From Galdieria sulphuraria (taxonomy: Eukaryota; Rhodophyta; Bangiophyceae; Galdieriales; Galdieriaceae), in the NCBI RefSeq assembly GCF_000341285.1, contig NW_005178469.1, forward strand, positions 186,001 through 250,000: DNA of 64,000 nucleotides, written 5' to 3'. The notes beneath the pieces are model-generated. The model saw only the letters and a list, made by a program, of their open reading frames with translations. It did not search any database and had not been told where the DNA came from. Made by a program: the position numbers and the translations under genes. Below, one piece after another: positions 1 to 9,914 of the stretch. How positions within the stretch are numbered: position 1 is the first letter of the stretch; every line of letters begins with the position of its first letter.

Positions 1-392
1 TATTGTGATTTTGGGATATTTCATTGAAGTTTTTTTCGCGTTAGCAATAGCTACTAGTGTCATATATCTTAGTTTCTAGAAGAAATATCTCGGAGCCACA
101 AACAAGAAAAAGATATTGTAATCATTAGATACTGCAATTTCCTATGAAAAGCATTAACAAGTTGTTTACTATTTTGCCCATCATTTTTGTGTCCTTGTCA
201 AAGGTCCTTTTGATTTTCACCTTGTTAGTTCTATATTCACCTAAAAATGATAGAATTACGGTCATCAGTCTTGAATATCTTTTGTTCGCCAGACTGTATA
301 AGGATTCGTCCCAGTTTTGTTTTGTAGAAAGTTCATGCGTGCTGCGAGATTTTTTGATTTTGTAAATTTTCACTGCTGCCGCACCCAAGAGA
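1..392. other. Intergenic, left edge
   Basis: No gene is supported here. The short open frames on both strands show no recognisable domain or splice structure. It may hold the promoter of the PPR gene that follows. Confidence 0.4.
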
Positions 393-2573
393 ATGAAAAA
401 CCTATCAACAAAGCTTACGGCGTGCTTTCTGGCTAGCACCTGTAAGAAGGACTTTCCTGTTTTGTATAGTCAAAGGAAGACGCAGCTGAAGCTTTGTTGT
501 CCAAGACTTTGTGCAAAGACTGGACTGTTTGGATGCAGGCATTTCTCCTTGCTGCCAGGGAAAGCAATCAAACTGGCTATAGACGAAAGATACCCAACTT
601 ATTTATATTTCGTAAAAGAACTGTACCATCGTACAAACATGAGTCTAAAACTAAGAAACTTTGAAGCACAGATAAATATCTCACAGAGAAGAGACGGTAA
701 AAGAAACTCTGGCAGGCTGTTTGTACTCAGCGACCAAATCTATGAGTTTGTGAAGGAAGTTATACGGAAAGAAAATTTTGTATTCGAAGAAAAGGGTACT
801 TTGAAAGAGTTGAGAGGAACTCAAGTCTCTCAGAGTATCTCTAGTGTCAAAGAATCAGTGTGGAAGCTAGAACAACTCTTCACTCTCGGTCGTTTACAAG
901 AGCTATCACGAGAAGATGCGCAATTTTTATTGAGGGAAGCTGCTAGTCGAGGAGATACAAATACTGTACTTTGTATCATTTCGAAGCTCGAGGAGTTGCC
1001 TACCAAACCAGATTACCCAGAATACAACTTTCTGATTGTTTCTCTTCTTGTTGAAAGAGATCTAGAAGGTATTCGAAGAGTTTTTCGGGATTGGATTTCT
1101 TCGAACAAGTGCAATTTAGACGGAAATAGAGTGCATAGCTTAATAGATTCTTGTTTTCGTCTAGTGAATGACTGTGCTGTGCCTGACATATTGCAGGTTG
1201 TGGAAGATATCTATGCAGTTGGCGGAAGAGCGACAACACAAACCTGGAACCGCATTATTGGAGTAGTTGGTAAACGTGATTTGGAACAAGTTCTAAGTGT
1301 TTATCGGAAAATGCTGAGTCTAGACCGAAGAGCGTTGAGTCAGACAACATTCAATCTGCTTATTAGTATTTTCAAGTATTCCCAAAGTTGGAACAAATCG
1401 GTAAAGGCTTGTGTTTATTTGCTTGAAGTTAGTTTTGAAACATGTTGTAGGCCGCATGGGTTGGCGCAATGTTCTACAACGGATTGAAACCAGACGCATA
1501 CACATGTAATAATCTTTTAGATGTTTGTTTATATGTTAGAGAATATTTTCGCGCAAGTAAGGTCGAGATAATTTTGCCAGCTCCTTATTGAACGAATCTC
1601 AAGAATCTATTATTGCATTTATGAAACGTCATCAGATAGCTCCTGATATCTGTACCTACACTCAGTTGTTGAGGCTTAGTGGTCGCACCCGCTTATTTGA
1701 TGACGTTGGTGTAAATACGACGTATACAGAAATAAGCAGTAGTAAAGCAATTCGTCACATATGGAAGTTGGTTCATAGCAAGTTAAATCCAGACTTGACT
1801 TTTTACAACGCATTGATCGACGCTTTTGTTCGGATGGGTGATATTCATAGTGCTCAGGAAGCATTTGATAGCTTAGCATCCCATTCTTTGGAACCTGACG
1901 TGATCAGTTACAATTCGTTGATGCATGGTTACGCTCGTAATGGTGATCTATCCAGTAAGATGTTGTTCGAATATAATCGTGTCTCCTAAATGTCATTTCG
2001 TAGGTTGCCTGACTTTAATGCAAAAGATGCGGGAGGCTGGGGTTCGAATGGATGAAAGGACTTATTGTATAGGAATTGTGGCGTGCAAAAATGCTGGAGA
2101 TCCAGACCATGCTATGGTAAGTAGAAAGCCGTCAATGAGCCGTTTTATATATTAAGTAATGAACAGAAAATATACTTTGACGCGTATGAAAATGGACGAG
2201 CACAAGGTGAAGTATTACATCACGCTGTGTATACGGCTTGTGGCCCAAAGTTTGAAAATGCCAGGCGCATTTGGAAGGCAATGACTGCAGTTTATCAACC
2301 TGGTCTGTCAGTTTGCTCAATATAGTGTTCGGAACGGTAACTTCTGATAGGTTTTGCAAGCTACAAAGGTTTCCTAGGTTGCTGTGGCGCTGCAGGACGT
2401 ATTGATATTGCTCTGGATACTGTGCGAGAAATGAAGCAAAGAGGAATCATGCCAACAAGAGAATTATTTGTGGCCTTTCTAAATGCTTCGAAAAGATATA
2501 AGAAACTCTATAAGGGAATTGAATCTCGGTATTATAACATGTTGAGACAAGAATGTGGTATTATTCTTTTATA
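393..2573 (+). CDS. Pentatricopeptide repeat (PPR) protein, probably organellar
   Basis: PPR proteins bind organellar RNA and guide its processing, stability or translation. The first exon starts at the ATG at 393 and gives a basic N-terminus with few acidic residues, consistent with an organelle-targeting peptide, then degenerate helical repeats. Typical PPR signatures follow, such as KPDAYTCNNLL, APDICTYTQLL, NPDLTFYNALI and EPDVISYNSLMHGYARNG, spaced about 35 residues apart. Probable introns are 1401-1450, about 1954-2004 and about 2116-2165; a further one near 2310-2380 is needed. The last exon (about 2380-2573) ends after a repeat containing RGIMPTRELFVAFLNA. One frame change around 1545-1590 has no convincing intron of the usual size, so either the splice was missed or the gene is damaged. 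RNA target and organelle cannot be told from the sequence. Confidence 0.72.
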
Positions 2574-3006
2574 AAATGGCAATATTGTTTGGAAGAAATC
2601 GTTATTCAATGACAACTATCTTATTCGTGGATTGGATGCATCCACGTGGCTGCCTGAGCTAATTTCGGAAGTGTCGCTTCAAACCCAATCGTCACGGATT
2701 GGCGATTGGAATACGATAACCAATCATTGACGTTGAACACACCAGCGGAAGTGTGGTAATTCTAAAGCCAGACTGTCAACACCAAAATCCGACGTTGCCA
2801 CGTTGCAATCATACCAAAAAAAGAATCGAAAACGTTTATCAAATTGTACGTCTTTGATAACTTGTTCCCCGTTGAAATGACAAGATGTCACGTCGCTGAG
2901 CAAGCCAAGTAGTAAGATATCCTACAAGCCGTTGTTACTATCAACTCGCTGGATATTCTGTTAGTTTGAATAGCAGTCAGTTCAACCGACTGAATCAGCA
3001 TGAATT
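2574..3006. other. Intergenic between PPR and bZIP genes
   Basis: About 430 bases without a supported coding region. Both flanking genes point rightwards, so it holds the 3' end of the PPR transcript and the promoter of the bZIP gene. No repeat, tRNA or long open frame was seen. Confidence 0.5.
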
Positions 3007-4182
3007 ATGTCACAGCTCCCAAAGACAAAACAAAGTAAGAAGGAGGAACCTGATTTCTCCATAGAACAAGCTCAGAAAGTTGAGAGATCCTTCCCAACAC
3101 GATTACCTCCTTTAAGAACGCTCTTTGAAGGCAAGATTTTGAAAGTAGTTGACTTTCTATACTATGACAGCTTTGTTAGGTACGACTGGTATTCCAAGGA
3201 GAAAACAAAACTACACAGAATTTGAAAGTGAAAAACAACCTGGTTATTCTTCTTCCGCAGGACCTTCTATTCCTCTTATAACCCAGTCACCCTCTTCACA
3301 AGCAACTCCAGGTAGGGGACGATCTCCTTACGAGCAGTTGCAAGTTACAGCCGAAGAGCCATATGCTGAAGCTTCTCACCGTACATCAGCTTATTCCAAG
3401 ACGAGACAGCTTCCTCTGTTACCTGACCTTGGGATATCCAGCTCAAAGGGATACTCTGTTAGTTTGTCTACAAACGACCAAGAAGAAAAAGCGATCAAGA
3501 ATAAGGGGGCCAACAAAAGGAGCTATCCTTTTCCTATATTCCATGAACAAAAGTTCGGTAGGTGGTTGCTTGGTTCAACTTGTACGTTCTGATCGAGTCT
3601 AATGTGTGCAATTTATATTGAAGAAAATAAGTCACACAGAGAACAACGCCATGTCACTTCTCCTGTTGACAAACATGAGGAATATGAACCTGAGATGACC
3701 TATTCTCATTATTCTGAAACAAGGATACCCGCCTTACGAACAACACAGGCTGAAGCCTCCTCTGAATCTAGAACAGAGTTGCAACCATCAGTCTTATCTT
3801 CGAGACTACATCGTCGATATGAAGAAGAAGAAGAAGAAGAAGAAGAAGAAAGCAGTCAGGTCCGAGCTCAACAAATGCATCTTCTTCTCAAGTTCTAGAA
3901 CTGTTACAGTCGAAGGGAAAGAAGAATCTCTCAGAGGAAGAAAGGAAAACCTTGAAAATTTTAAGAAATAGGTTATCCGCAGAGAAATCCAGACTGCGAC
4001 AAAGACAACGAATGACTGAAATGGCCAAACAGATTCAGGAATATGAGGAAGTTTTGAATACTATACGTAGTGAAGCAAATGCATTGCTGAGATATGTTGA
4101 GCGTCTTGAAGCATTTTGCAGACTAACTGGAATTCCAGATTCTGAATTACGACGACCTATTTTAAAGTTTTTACCTCCTTAG
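3007..4182 (+). CDS. bZIP transcription factor
   Basis: The last exon (about 3855-4182) carries a basic leucine zipper: the basic region NRLSAEKSR fits the N-x7-R DNA-contact rule and is followed by a heptad-patterned helix with QIQEYEEVLNTI and LLRYVERLEAFC. The basic part contacts DNA and the zipper dimerises. The N-terminal two thirds is low-complexity, rich in Ser, Pro and Gln, with an acidic run of Glu encoded by a GAA microsatellite; such regions often act as activation domains. An intron of about 65 bases starting at GTAGGTGG near 3558 and ending near 3624 is clear. The junctions near 3145-3200 and within the GAA run are uncertain because the frame changes there without a good intron. 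ATG 3007 was taken because it is the first in the opening frame; ATG 2999 in another frame is possible. Confidence 0.75.
3821..3850 (+). repeat. (GAA)n microsatellite in bZIP coding region
   Basis: Ten uninterrupted GAA units encode a poly-Glu run in one frame. The reading frame before the run differs from the frame of the downstream bZIP exon, so a splice site must lie in or next to the repeat. Unit-length changes would keep the frame. Confidence 0.9.
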
Positions 4183-4612
4183 AGAGTTACTATGATAGGA
4201 ATAATTTCAAAGTGCATACGCAATGCATTTAAGTATACATTTCTTTGTAACATAACTCTCCAACAGTTAGAAAATGGCAAAATCTCATATTCTTCTTTCT
4301 AGAGGAAGGATCAATAATATAGTTCACTTTCTCTCTTTCTCTCTCTCTTTATGTTAATTTTTAAAACAAAAAATGAAATCACCGAAGTAAAAGCTAAAAC
4401 GTAATGGTTATAAAATAATATCATTCTATAAACGGGTGTTGATAGACAAGTCAATATGTCAGCCGTCTCAAAACAGCGTATGCCAAAAAAACCCTCTTCT
4501 GCAACGTAGTTCATTCAGATCTTCGACAAATATGAAAACTACGTGATGATTGAAACTATAAGAATAAATATATTCAACTGTTGTACAAAGAGAAAGATAC
4601 CAATCATCCCAT
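4183..4612. other. Intergenic between converging genes
   Basis: Region between the stop codons of the bZIP and RWP-RK genes, so it holds two 3' ends. It contains a CT-rich stretch at 4327-4350. No coding sequence was found. Confidence 0.5.
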
Positions 4613-5896
4613 CTAACTCTGACTTAAATTAGTATTATTTTGACTGGCAACTAGACTGCTGAGGACCTCATTTTGAAATTTCAATATCATGCATTCTCTC
4701 TCCAAATCTTCTATTCTTCCTTTCAACAAACGAATATTGTATAGTGTATCTTCCATATCCTCGTACGTCTGACAACCAAAACATGACGAACGTGTGGTTT
4801 CCTCATAATATTGTTGTGCAAGTTGAACAATAAGCTCAGGACCCAATGCTTGAACTCCTTGCGGTCCCAAGTTCATTAGAAATTTAGCAAAATTTTGACT
4901 TGGATTTAGATAACTAAGACGGGAGGAGTCAGTCATCTCTGTGTAAACTTCTTCTTGCGTGACACTTTCTGAACGTGCACTGGACGCTGAAGATCGCAAC
5001 GGCTGTTGCAATTCTCCCACAGTTCCTCTTCTTATTTCTGCATTATCCCTTTCAAATTCATTAGCGGAAGATCCACTTATGACCTTGTCTTCGTTACGCA
5101 AACTTTCTGATGGAGCCCAAAGATGTTCATATGAATAACTAGAGCCACTTCGAGCTGTTGATGATTGTGTCCCCTCTTCTAGTCCTACTGTGAGGCCCTT
5201 CATTTGGAAGTCTGCCAAGGAAGTATCCGCCAAGTAATGTGAAGAATACGGATGAAAATGTTCATTCGCCATGAAACATTTACCGTGTTGATTATCCTTG
5301 ATTTCATTGAGGTCAGTGACTGGTGCGGAAGTGTGATAGAACGGTTCTCCTTGGAAACCCGAAGACTGTTCCGCTGTTCTTCTGATAATCTCTTCTTCAG
5401 GCACATCTACTGTTTGAAAAGAACCAAGAAACAGTTGTTGTGTTTCCTCTATAGTTTTGGATTTCTCTTGAGCATCGAAGCTGCCAAGGCTCTCACTGCT
5501 CGGATATTCTAGTTTCGTCTCAGTTAGCATTTTATCCGGTTCGCTATCTTCTAGCTCTTCGTCACCCATCTCTTGTCCACTCGCACTCTCAGGAAAAGCT
5601 TGAACACGGTCTTTCTGTCTTTGAAGGCGCCTCAGTTCATTAATTACCCTTCTCTTTTTTTCGTCTCCCAAAAACTTCTCTCCTTTCGAGTCTTCACGCA
5701 GTTGCTGTTCTAAGTATTCGATGAGTCTATTAATGCTCTGAATTTTTCGATATGGCCACCTTCTAATTCCATATTGTCTGCAAACGTTTTTGATTACTGT
5801 CGAACAAACCCCTAGCTCCTTGGCAGCTTCCTCCAGTGTTCGACCGAAGTAATTCTTAAGGCAGTCAAGTGTTAACGACTTCCTTTGTTTTGGCAT
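4613..5896 (-). CDS. RWP-RK domain transcription factor
   Basis: Single exon of 427 aa. Residues about 6-56 form an RWP-RK DNA-binding domain: a helix-turn-helix with TLEEAAKELGVCSTVIKNVC followed by the signature GIRRWPYRK. In plants and algae this family (NIN/NLP, RKD, and NIT2 or MID of green algae) controls nitrogen response or gamete identity. No GAF or PB1 domain is present, so this resembles the short RKD-like class rather than NLPs. The rest is Ser- and Glu-rich, with a C-terminal helical segment (about residues 385-420, IRLLKGRIEDLERECMILKF) that looks like a short coiled coil. Its start ATG at 5896 opens the domain directly. Target genes cannot be inferred. Confidence 0.9.
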   Translation of the reverse strand: MPKQRKSLTLDCLKNYFGRTLEEAAKELGVCSTVIKNVCRQYGIRRWPYRKIQSINRLIEYLEQQLREDSKGEKFLGDEKKRRVINELRRLQRQKDRVQAFPESASGQEMGDEELEDSEPDKMLTETKLEYPSSESLGSFDAQEKSKTIEETQQLFLGSFQTVDVPEEEIIRRTAEQSSGFQGEPFYHTSAPVTDLNEIKDNQHGKCFMANEHFHPYSSHYLADTSLADFQMKGLTVGLEEGTQSSTARSGSSYSYEHLWAPSESLRNEDKVISGSSANEFERDNAEIRRGTVGELQQPLRSSASSARSESVTQEEVYTEMTDSSRLSYLNPSQNFAKFLMNLGPQGVQALGPELIVQLAQQYYEETTRSSCFGCQTYEDMEDTLYNIRLLKGRIEDLERECMILKFQNEVLSSLVASQNNTNLSQS

Positions 5897-6104
5897 CTAT
5901 TCTAGCTATTTAAGTTTTCAACCATAAAATGCTGTAAAAGACTAAAATAAACGGGCATGGTTCTAGTTGAACAATATGGAGTAATCTTGCCTTAAGGTCT
6001 AGCTTGTTTTAACACTACACAACTACTCCCAATCTTCCCTCAAGGACGCCCGTAGAAGCTTGCTTTTCGTGTTAACGACCTAAATCTACGTTTCTAACGC
6101 TTCT

Positions 6105-6733
6105 ATGAAAGTTCACAACAATCTTAGCTGTCTTTCTCTTCCGAACGCAACCTTTCCAAAAGGTATGAACGAAGGGATGGAAACGTCGAAATTTCTGATA
6201 ATGCGAGTCGCCTATTCGATGTGGACGTGGAACCTCAAACAGAATCCGTCTTTACTAAGCGCCCTCGAACTGGTGAGATTTAATATTTCAAAGAAACTTT
6301 CCGCCTTGTCGCGTAGACTGCTGTGGACCTTTCTCTTCCTGTCCCTTGTTTCAGGCATTTACACCTCTTCGAAGGAGTACGGAAGAACATATTCTTATGT
6401 CACGAACTTCAACTTGCATTACAAATATGTGTGGTACATATTTTACTCTAGATTGTTCCTTCTTCTTGGAAAGATAATAATACTGCAAGTCTCTTGCTTC
6501 GAATACTTGTGAGATTGTATATCAACAAGTGGGACAGTTTTTAAGAACGTGAAAATGCTTGGTCAAGCAGTTTAATCCCACTGTGCCTGTGAATGTTATT
6601 CTATTATGCATATAATGCTCGCTTCGTCGATGTAACCCAACTATCTTCTTTGGAGTACAAACGCTTTATAGGTTTCAAGGTTCCAGCTGCTCCCATTATT
6701 CAAGTTCCTCCGACGTCATTGACAAACACTTGA
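6105..6733 (+). CDS. Uncertain membrane protein, probably spliced
   Basis: An open frame from ATG 6105 to 6512 contains two hydrophobic segments, around RRLLWTFLFLSLVSGIYTS and around YIFYSRLFLLLGKIIILQV, with basic flanks. A second stretch at about 6600-6733 reads YYAYNARFVDVTQLSSLEYK and then FKVPAAPIIQVPP before a stop, and looks coding in another frame, so one intron of about 100-170 bases probably joins them. Upstream in the first exon a good internal splice is also possible. No family was recognised. The gene would end 31 bases from the stop codon of the converging proteasome gene. Confidence 0.35.
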
Positions 6734-6764
6734 AAAACTCTACCGAGTAAATAGCTCAAACTCT

Positions 6765-7441
6765 TTATTCAAAATTTATCTGGCGAACACCATCCTTATC
6801 GACTACCTTCATTATAAAATTCCTTTGATTGATGACGAATCGTTTACCAAGCTGCTGAATACAACGTTTCATCAATTCTATTCCTTGTTCCAACGTGATA
6901 CTAGGATATTTAGAGCTCTCTACACAAAAATGTTGTTCACTTACTCCTTTTGATAATATCGATCCAAAGTACCAAGTATAAAGAAAGAAGCATATCCTTG
7001 AGCAGTATAGTCAAGTTTTTCCAGAGTACCAAGATAGTCGATGTAATACAAACAAGGACCAGATACTTCATCAAAGCCTCCTAAAAGCAGATTCGCTAAA
7101 ACTGGGGCTTCCCTAAAAAACGTTTAGCAAAGTGTGAAAAAAACGACAGCAAAGCAAGCCCACCGAATAAGTCTAGCAAGTTCACCACGGATGAAATTCG
7201 CAACTGCGTGAGTACTCAACTGCAGTCCTGTCTGGAATTCGTAAAGGTGAAGATTCTTTTGTATGTATTCCGTAAACTGAACAAAGTCTCCAGGTTCCCC
7301 ACCCATCGCCAGGGTCTTGTGACTATCAAGTTCCATTATTTTGTCAACATCATCTTTCATTACTATAACAGAACGTGCGTTTGAAGTATCAGCGGCTGAC
7401 AACACAAAGTCTTTGCCGACTAGAGCAATCACCGAATCCAT
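6765..7441 (-). CDS. PSMB2: 20S proteasome subunit beta type-2 (beta-4 position)
   Basis: A non-catalytic beta subunit of the 20S proteasome core, which degrades ubiquitin-tagged proteins in cytosol and nucleus. The protein opens MDSVIALVGKDFVLSAADTS and continues with SHKTLAMGGEPGDFVQFTEYI, GGFDEVSGPCLYYIDYLG and LDRYYQKDITLEQGIELMKRC, which aligns without gaps to animal PSMB2 and yeast Pre1. It lacks a propeptide with the catalytic Thr, as expected for this subunit. Three exons: introns 7113-7163 (51 bases) and 6901-6944 (44 bases). A nearer acceptor in the second intron would bring in a stop, so the distal one is right. The in-frame GTG just upstream of ATG 7441 was rejected as start. Confidence 0.92.
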
Positions 7442-7519
7442 CACTATACAAAAAATTAAACCGAATGAAATTGATTTTACTGTAAGGAATGATTATTTCC
7501 ATTCTCTTGGGCTTACAAA

Positions 7520-8683
7520 CTAATTTTTGGCACTGTGCACATTATTTATCTGAAACTCTTTCATTTTTTCAACCATGGCCGCTCCAATAGCTGCTGGAGA
7601 TCGAACAACTGTCGCACCAGCACTTTCTAGGGCACTTATCTTTGAAGCAGCTGTTCCTTTTCCTCCAGAAATAATGGCACCTACAATAAAGTTAGAGTGA
7701 ACTTACTACTACTATTTACGAACCTGCATGCCCCATCCGTCTCCCTGGAGGTGCGGTAACACCTGCTATGAAAGATACAACTGGTTTCTTTATGATAGAT
7801 TGCTTTAATAGTTCCGCAGTTTCTTCTTCTTCACTGCCACCTACATTAATAACGCGAATAAGTTTCGTTCAAAATGTTAATGTTACGACCGTCACGTACC
7901 TATCTCACCGATCATAACGATACCTTTAGTATTCGAATCTTTCAAAAACATATCAAAACAATCCATAAAGGTTGTTCCATGAAAAGGATCGCCACCTATT
8001 CCAACAACAATGCTTTGACCCAGACTGTATTTTGTCGTTTGATCCACAGCTTCGTACGTGAGCGTACCAGAACGAGAAACAACTCCGATACAACCTTGTG
8101 AGTGAATGTAACCCGGCATTATGCCAATTTTACACTCGTTGGGTTTCAAAATGCCAGGACAATTGGGACCAATCAAGCGAGATTTCGTGCTCTCATTCAA
8201 AAGGGTTTTAACTCTAACCATGTCCTTCTGAGGAATTCCTTCCGTAATACATACAATAATTCCAACTTCTGCTTTGATTGCTTCTTCGATGGCTCCAGCG
8301 GCACCTGGAGGGGGCACAAAAATAACCGAAGCGTCCGCCTTTGTTTCCTTCACAGCCTAGATCAGGTCAGAACACGTCGTGACGCTAACCCACACATGAA
8401 ACTATCTTACCTCTTCCACAGTAGAAAATACTGGGCGTCCGAGGTGCATAGTGCCTGCTTTCTTAGGGCTAACGCCTCCAACAATTTTGGTTCCATATTC
8501 AATGGACTGTTGACTGTGAAACGTTCCCTGACGGCCAGTAAAACCTTGGACAATAACTTTGGTGTTCTTATCCACATAGGGCTGGGGCCTGTTCGACGCA
8601 CTGGAGGATGAGAAAAGTCTATGACTGGAGCAGGCAAGACTCCTCCAGGCTCTTTGCAGAGAACCAAATGATGCACAAGACAT
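7520..8683 (-). CDS. SUCLG1: Succinyl-CoA ligase subunit alpha, mitochondrial
   Basis: Catalyses the nucleotide-forming step of the citric acid cycle, succinyl-CoA to succinate, together with a beta subunit. The N-terminus ([20 protein letters not shown]) is a typical mitochondrial presequence. The CoA-binding domain shows [15 protein letters not shown] and [17 protein letters not shown]; the ligase domain shows [10 protein letters not shown] and [13 protein letters not shown], whose His carries the phosphate during catalysis. The C-terminal part reads [25 protein letters not shown]. Four exons; introns lie near 8357-8410, 7845-7903 and 7682-7725. The length, about 325 aa, fits the family. 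Its start codon faces that of DPH3 across 88 bases. Confidence 0.95.
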
Positions 8684-8771
8684 GGAACAACTTGGACTAT
8701 CTCTTCAAGTCTCTCTTGCCCCAATAGAAAATCGAATATAATTCCTTTGTTTAGGCAGGCCACTTTCCACA
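8684..8771. promoter_or_regulatory. Divergent promoter, SUCLG1 / DPH3
   Basis: The 88 bases between opposing start codons must hold both 5' leaders and the core promoter(s). No TATA-like box was evident. Confidence 0.5.
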
Positions 8772-9108
8772 ATGGTAAGCTACGACTTTAGGTCTAACCT
8801 TTTGTTGAAAAATTCCAAAAGAGTGTTTATGATGAAGTTGAAATTGAAGATATGATATGGAACGAAGATTTAGAAGCCTACACTTACCAGTGTCCCTGTG
8901 GCGACTTGTTTCAAATTACACTTGTAAGTCCACCCTATTGAGTTAGAGAGAGTCTTACGAGAAGGTTCAGGAAGAATTACGTTTAGGAGAAGAAATAGCG
9001 CATTGTCCAAGTTGTTCACTTGTTATAAGGGTAGTCTATAATCCTGCCGACTTCCAGTCCTCAACTGGTGAAACAGGGAACGGAACTTGTGTTGTTGCCG
9101 CTGCTTGA
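8772..9108 (+). CDS. DPH3: Diphthamide biosynthesis protein 3 (CSL zinc finger)
   Basis: Small electron-donor protein needed for the first step of diphthamide formation on elongation factor 2, and for Elongator-dependent tRNA modification. After splicing it gives about 80 aa: [17 protein letters not shown], then the zinc/iron ligand pairs YQCPCGDLF and [13 protein letters not shown], matching the CSL family throughout. The first coding exon is only the ATG (8772-8774); intron 1 is 8775-8821 and carries TCTAAC as a likely branch site; exon 2 is 8822-8923; intron 2 is 8924-8970; exon 3 is 8971-9108. Every frame joins exactly. The family is short (about 80 aa), so the gene is complete. Confidence 0.93.
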
Positions 9109-9914
9109 GTTTTATTTTCTTGTAGGAAGTTAGAAATAAAACTGCTTGTTGTGAGAAAGACTAGAGACGTTTCGACATTTATACTGGTTCCATTTCATTG
9201 TAGCTAAAGTTTTCGAGTCGACTGTTCTGCTATCATATGAATATCTTCACGGAACACAATGTTTTTATAACGATAGTTTCCTTCTGAACGTACAGCAACT
9301 ACTATATTTTAGTAAACAGAAAACCCTTAAGCCAAAGAACTTGGTTTAAGATCTGCAATTGAGGTCCACAAGAAAGTTGCAGTCGAAATCAAGGATCGTG
9401 CTAGTATTGTTGAAGAAACCACTCTCGTTGGCAGGCGTCGAGGATAGACCAGAGACATAAAAGGAACGGTTCAAAGTTTCAATACTGTGAAGTGGAAATT
9501 TATTTAAAAATAGAGTGGCCTTCTATGTTTTTTGAGGGGGCCCATATAATACAAGAAAAGAAAAATATGCAACTTTCGTTTCTTTACAAACTTCAACAGA
9601 GCAAGTAGAAAGTATTTAGAAATTCATAGCTCAAGGCTGCGTTATGATAATATTATCAAAATAACCTTTCAACCTTAGATTGAATTCCTTCGATGAGAGG
9701 AGTTGCACAGACTCTTGAAGCATCTCAGAAGTTTGATGGCTTCAGTCGTCCCAACAAAACTATCGAAGCTTCAATTTGTCAATATTGAAAATCGAGGATC
9801 CTTTGGATGACTCTATAAGCATATTTTATTAACGGAAAATAAACTATAAACAACGCACGAAAGAAAAGGTTCTCTGAAACCAATCCAATCACTTCACTGT
9901 GGTTCAGGAGAGGC
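9109..9914. other. Intergenic between converging genes
   Basis: About 800 bases between the stop codons of DPH3 and the DUF1664 gene. No open frame with spliced continuity, tRNA fold or tandem repeat was seen. An unusually long spacer for this window; an unrecognised non-coding RNA cannot be excluded. Confidence 0.45.

Noticed and set aside
4327-4350. CT-rich tract as a regulatory element
   Set aside because: Simple low-complexity DNA in a 3' region; no support for function.
6920-6944. A 25-base intron in PSMB2
   Set aside because: Using that acceptor brings a stop codon at once; the 44-base intron 6901-6944 aligns exactly with the family.
8102-8611. Long plus-strand frame opposite SUCLG1
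   Set aside because: It is the antisense shadow of clear succinyl-CoA ligase exons.
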